Assembly (NCBI GenBank): GCA_023299945.1
Contig: JALZVZ010000168.1
Coordinates: 1 to 7,503 of the forward strand
DNA: 7,503 nt
DNA from: Altererythrobacter sp.
GTDB lineage: Bacteria; Pseudomonadota; Alphaproteobacteria; Sphingomonadales; Sphingomonadaceae
Reading direction: 5' to 3'
Under the pieces are notes generated by a model that was not told the DNA's origin, searched no databases, and saw only the letters and a list, made by a program, of their open reading frames with translations. A program made the position numbers and the translations under genes. Below are positions 5,984 to 7,503 of this stretch, piece by piece; the stretch's first letter is position 1; each line of letters opens with the position of its first letter.

Positions 5984-7503
5984 ATGCCGCAAAAGCAGTT
6001 TTCTGCTTGGGCGCTATCCTTGGTGGCAGCCCTGCTGATGGCCATATTTGGTATTGGTATCCAGCTAGAGGATCAGCTCCAAAACTGGCGTGATGATTTC
6101 AACGAAACACCCGCCACCGGTGATCTGGTTTTGATCGAAATCGACGCGCGATCCCTGCAAGCCATGGACAGCTGGCCCTGGCCACGCGCGCAATACGGCA
6201 AAGCGATCGCCAAGCTGAACGAAGCAGGCGTGACGCAGATCGCATTTGATATCGACTTTTCCGCCTATTCTGATCCGGCCCAGGACAAAGCCTTTGCCGA
6301 TGCGATTGCGGCGTCAGATGCTACAGTGATCCTGCCCACTCTAAAGCAGAGAGAATCGCAAGGAAGCGACACAGACATTGAAAGTTTCCCAATTCCGATT
6401 CTGGCCGAAAACGCATTCCTCGCCTCGGTCAATGTAAAGGCAGACTTCGACGGGCAGCTCAACCACTACAGCTATGGCACAAAAACAGGCGGCATCCCCC
6501 GCCCTACGCTTGCCAGCATGTTATCGGGATCAGCAGGCAAGGTTGAGGAAAGCTTTGCAATCAATCAGGCCATCGATCCGAAGAGCATTCCGCGCATCAG
6601 TTTTGTCGATTTGATCAATAGCGATCCGATGACCGAGCAATTGCGCGGCAAAAAGGTGATGATCGGCGCAACCGCAATCGAACTGGGCGACCGCTATCCC
6701 ATCCGCCGTTTTAACGTTGTGCCCGGTGTGTTGATCCAAGCATTGGCGACAGAGAGCCTGCTTCAGGGCGCTGTGGCGCGCGACTTAGGTCCGATGCTCT
6801 CATTGCTCTTCGCCGCAGGATTGCTGTTGTTCTGTTTCCAAGTGCTCAAGATACGCCGCGTGTTTCTAACCAGTGCAGTGATTGCCATCAGCATGTCTGG
6901 CCTTTTGATTGTGCTAGAGGCGGCGCATGTTGCGACCTTTTCCAACGTGCCATTGCTGGCGTTCCTTGCGATATTTTTGACGCTGCAAAAGTTTTTCGTC
7001 ACCTCTACAGCTTTGCGCCGTAGCCAATCGTATAACGCACAAAGCGGCCTGCCCAACGAAGTTGCCATGCAGACCTTCCTCCGCGACAAGGCGCATCTTC
7101 CGCTGATCGTGGCAAAGATCGACAATTTCCGCGATGTTGCAGCATTGACGGATAGCACCTCACGCGTGGAACTTTTCACGAGCCTGTCGCAGCGTTTGAC
7201 CTTTCTCGCGATGAAAGAGAAAGTCTTTCATCTCGATGCAGACAGCTTCGCTTGGGTATTGGAGAACGGGACCGCCAATTCAGTCGAAGCGCATTGCGAA
7301 ACCGCAGCGGCTCTCTTCCAATCTCCCTTTATTGCAGGCGATAAGAGGCTTAGCCTAAAAGCGGTTTTTGGAGTCTCGATTGGACAAATTGACCGGTCGA
7401 AAATGGCGGCAGATCAAGCATCTGCCAAGAACGAACGCTGGGCATGGCATGATGACACGGCCCAGGATAAAGTCGACTTTCAGCAGCGCCTTCTGGTGGA
7501 TCT
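5984..7503 (+). CDS. CHASE2 sensor with degenerate GGDEF domain, probably continuing into EAL (3' partial)
   Basis: Membrane-bound c-di-GMP signalling protein cut by the window end after 506 codons. TM1 is at about residues 6-26, followed by a periplasmic CHASE2 domain to about 262. Family hallmarks are SWPWPRAQYGKAI (63-75), the FDIDFS segment (88-93) and LRGKKVMIGATAIELGD (220-236) leading to VPGVLIQAL (246-254). Three transmembrane helices follow at about 270-340, the usual CHASE2 layout. The cytoplasmic part starts like a GGDEF domain (SGLPNEVAM, 354-362), but the GGDEF site reads DADSF (418-422), so cyclase activity is not expected. The last residues (DDTAQDKVDFQQRLLVD) resemble the linker joining GGDEF to EAL, which suggests a phosphodiesterase domain beyond the edge; this is inference. 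ATG 5984 has GGTGG at 5973-5977; the in-frame ATG 5939 would add 15 residues but has no Shine-Dalgarno. It lies 140 bp after the FecR-domain gene on the same strand. Confidence 0.85.
   Translation, partial: MPQKQFSAWALSLVAALLMAIFGIGIQLEDQLQNWRDDFNETPATGDLVLIEIDARSLQAMDSWPWPRAQYGKAIAKLNEAGVTQIAFDIDFSAYSDPAQDKAFADAIAASDATVILPTLKQRESQGSDTDIESFPIPILAENAFLASVNVKADFDGQLNHYSYGTKTGGIPRPTLASMLSGSAGKVEESFAINQAIDPKSIPRISFVDLINSDPMTEQLRGKKVMIGATAIELGDRYPIRRFNVVPGVLIQALATESLLQGAVARDLGPMLSLLFAAGLLLFCFQVLKIRRVFLTSAVIAISMSGLLIVLEAAHVATFSNVPLLAFLAIFLTLQKFFVTSTALRRSQSYNAQSGLPNEVAMQTFLRDKAHLPLIVAKIDNFRDVAALTDSTSRVELFTSLSQRLTFLAMKEKVFHLDADSFAWVLENGTANSVEAHCETAAALFQSPFIAGDKRLSLKAVFGVSIGQIDRSKMAADQASAKNERWAWHDDTAQDKVDFQQRLLVD

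Overview
The window looks like chromosomal DNA of an alphaproteobacterium, most likely a member of the Sphingomonadales (Erythrobacter/Sphingomonas-like). This is an inference from protein style, moderate base composition and the gene set. No rRNA, tRNA or marker gene is present to prove it. No insertion sequence, phage gene or CRISPR array was seen.

Layout. (1) Positions 15-2185, plus strand: an apparent two-gene unit, a subfamily HLD-I haloalkane dehalogenase with an intact Asp125/Asp251/His281 triad, followed by a 12-helix MFS transporter. The transporter has no ATG at its N-terminus and most plausibly starts at a CTG codon overlapping the dehalogenase stop. (2) Positions 2186-2276: a short convergent gap holding a 10-bp tandem repeat. 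(3) Positions 2277-3938, minus strand: a TpsB/FhaC/ShlB-type outer-membrane two-partner secretion transporter. (4) Positions 3939-4106: a divergent promoter region in which both outward-facing -10-like elements carry nearly the same TATAAAATTTTA sequence. (5) Positions 4107-5843, plus strand: a secreted FecR-domain protein with a long low-complexity tail, a lone cysteine pair, eight Gly/Asn-rich octapeptide repeats and an Asp-rich C-terminus. (6) Positions 5984-7503, plus strand, running off the edge: a CHASE2 membrane sensor with a degenerate GGDEF domain and the start of what looks like the linker to an EAL domain.

How the parts may work together. The second half reads as one functional module: an outer-membrane exporter, a Sec-exported repeat-rich protein with no classical TPS domain that is its only visible candidate cargo, and a periplasm-sensing c-di-GMP protein next door. 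The arrangement recalls the c-di-GMP-linked CdrAB adhesin of Pseudomonas, but here a FecR-domain protein takes the place of the haemagglutinin-type TpsA. That is the most interesting point in the window. The first half looks like a small catabolic or detoxification unit for halogenated compounds, with a co-translated transporter of unknown substrate.
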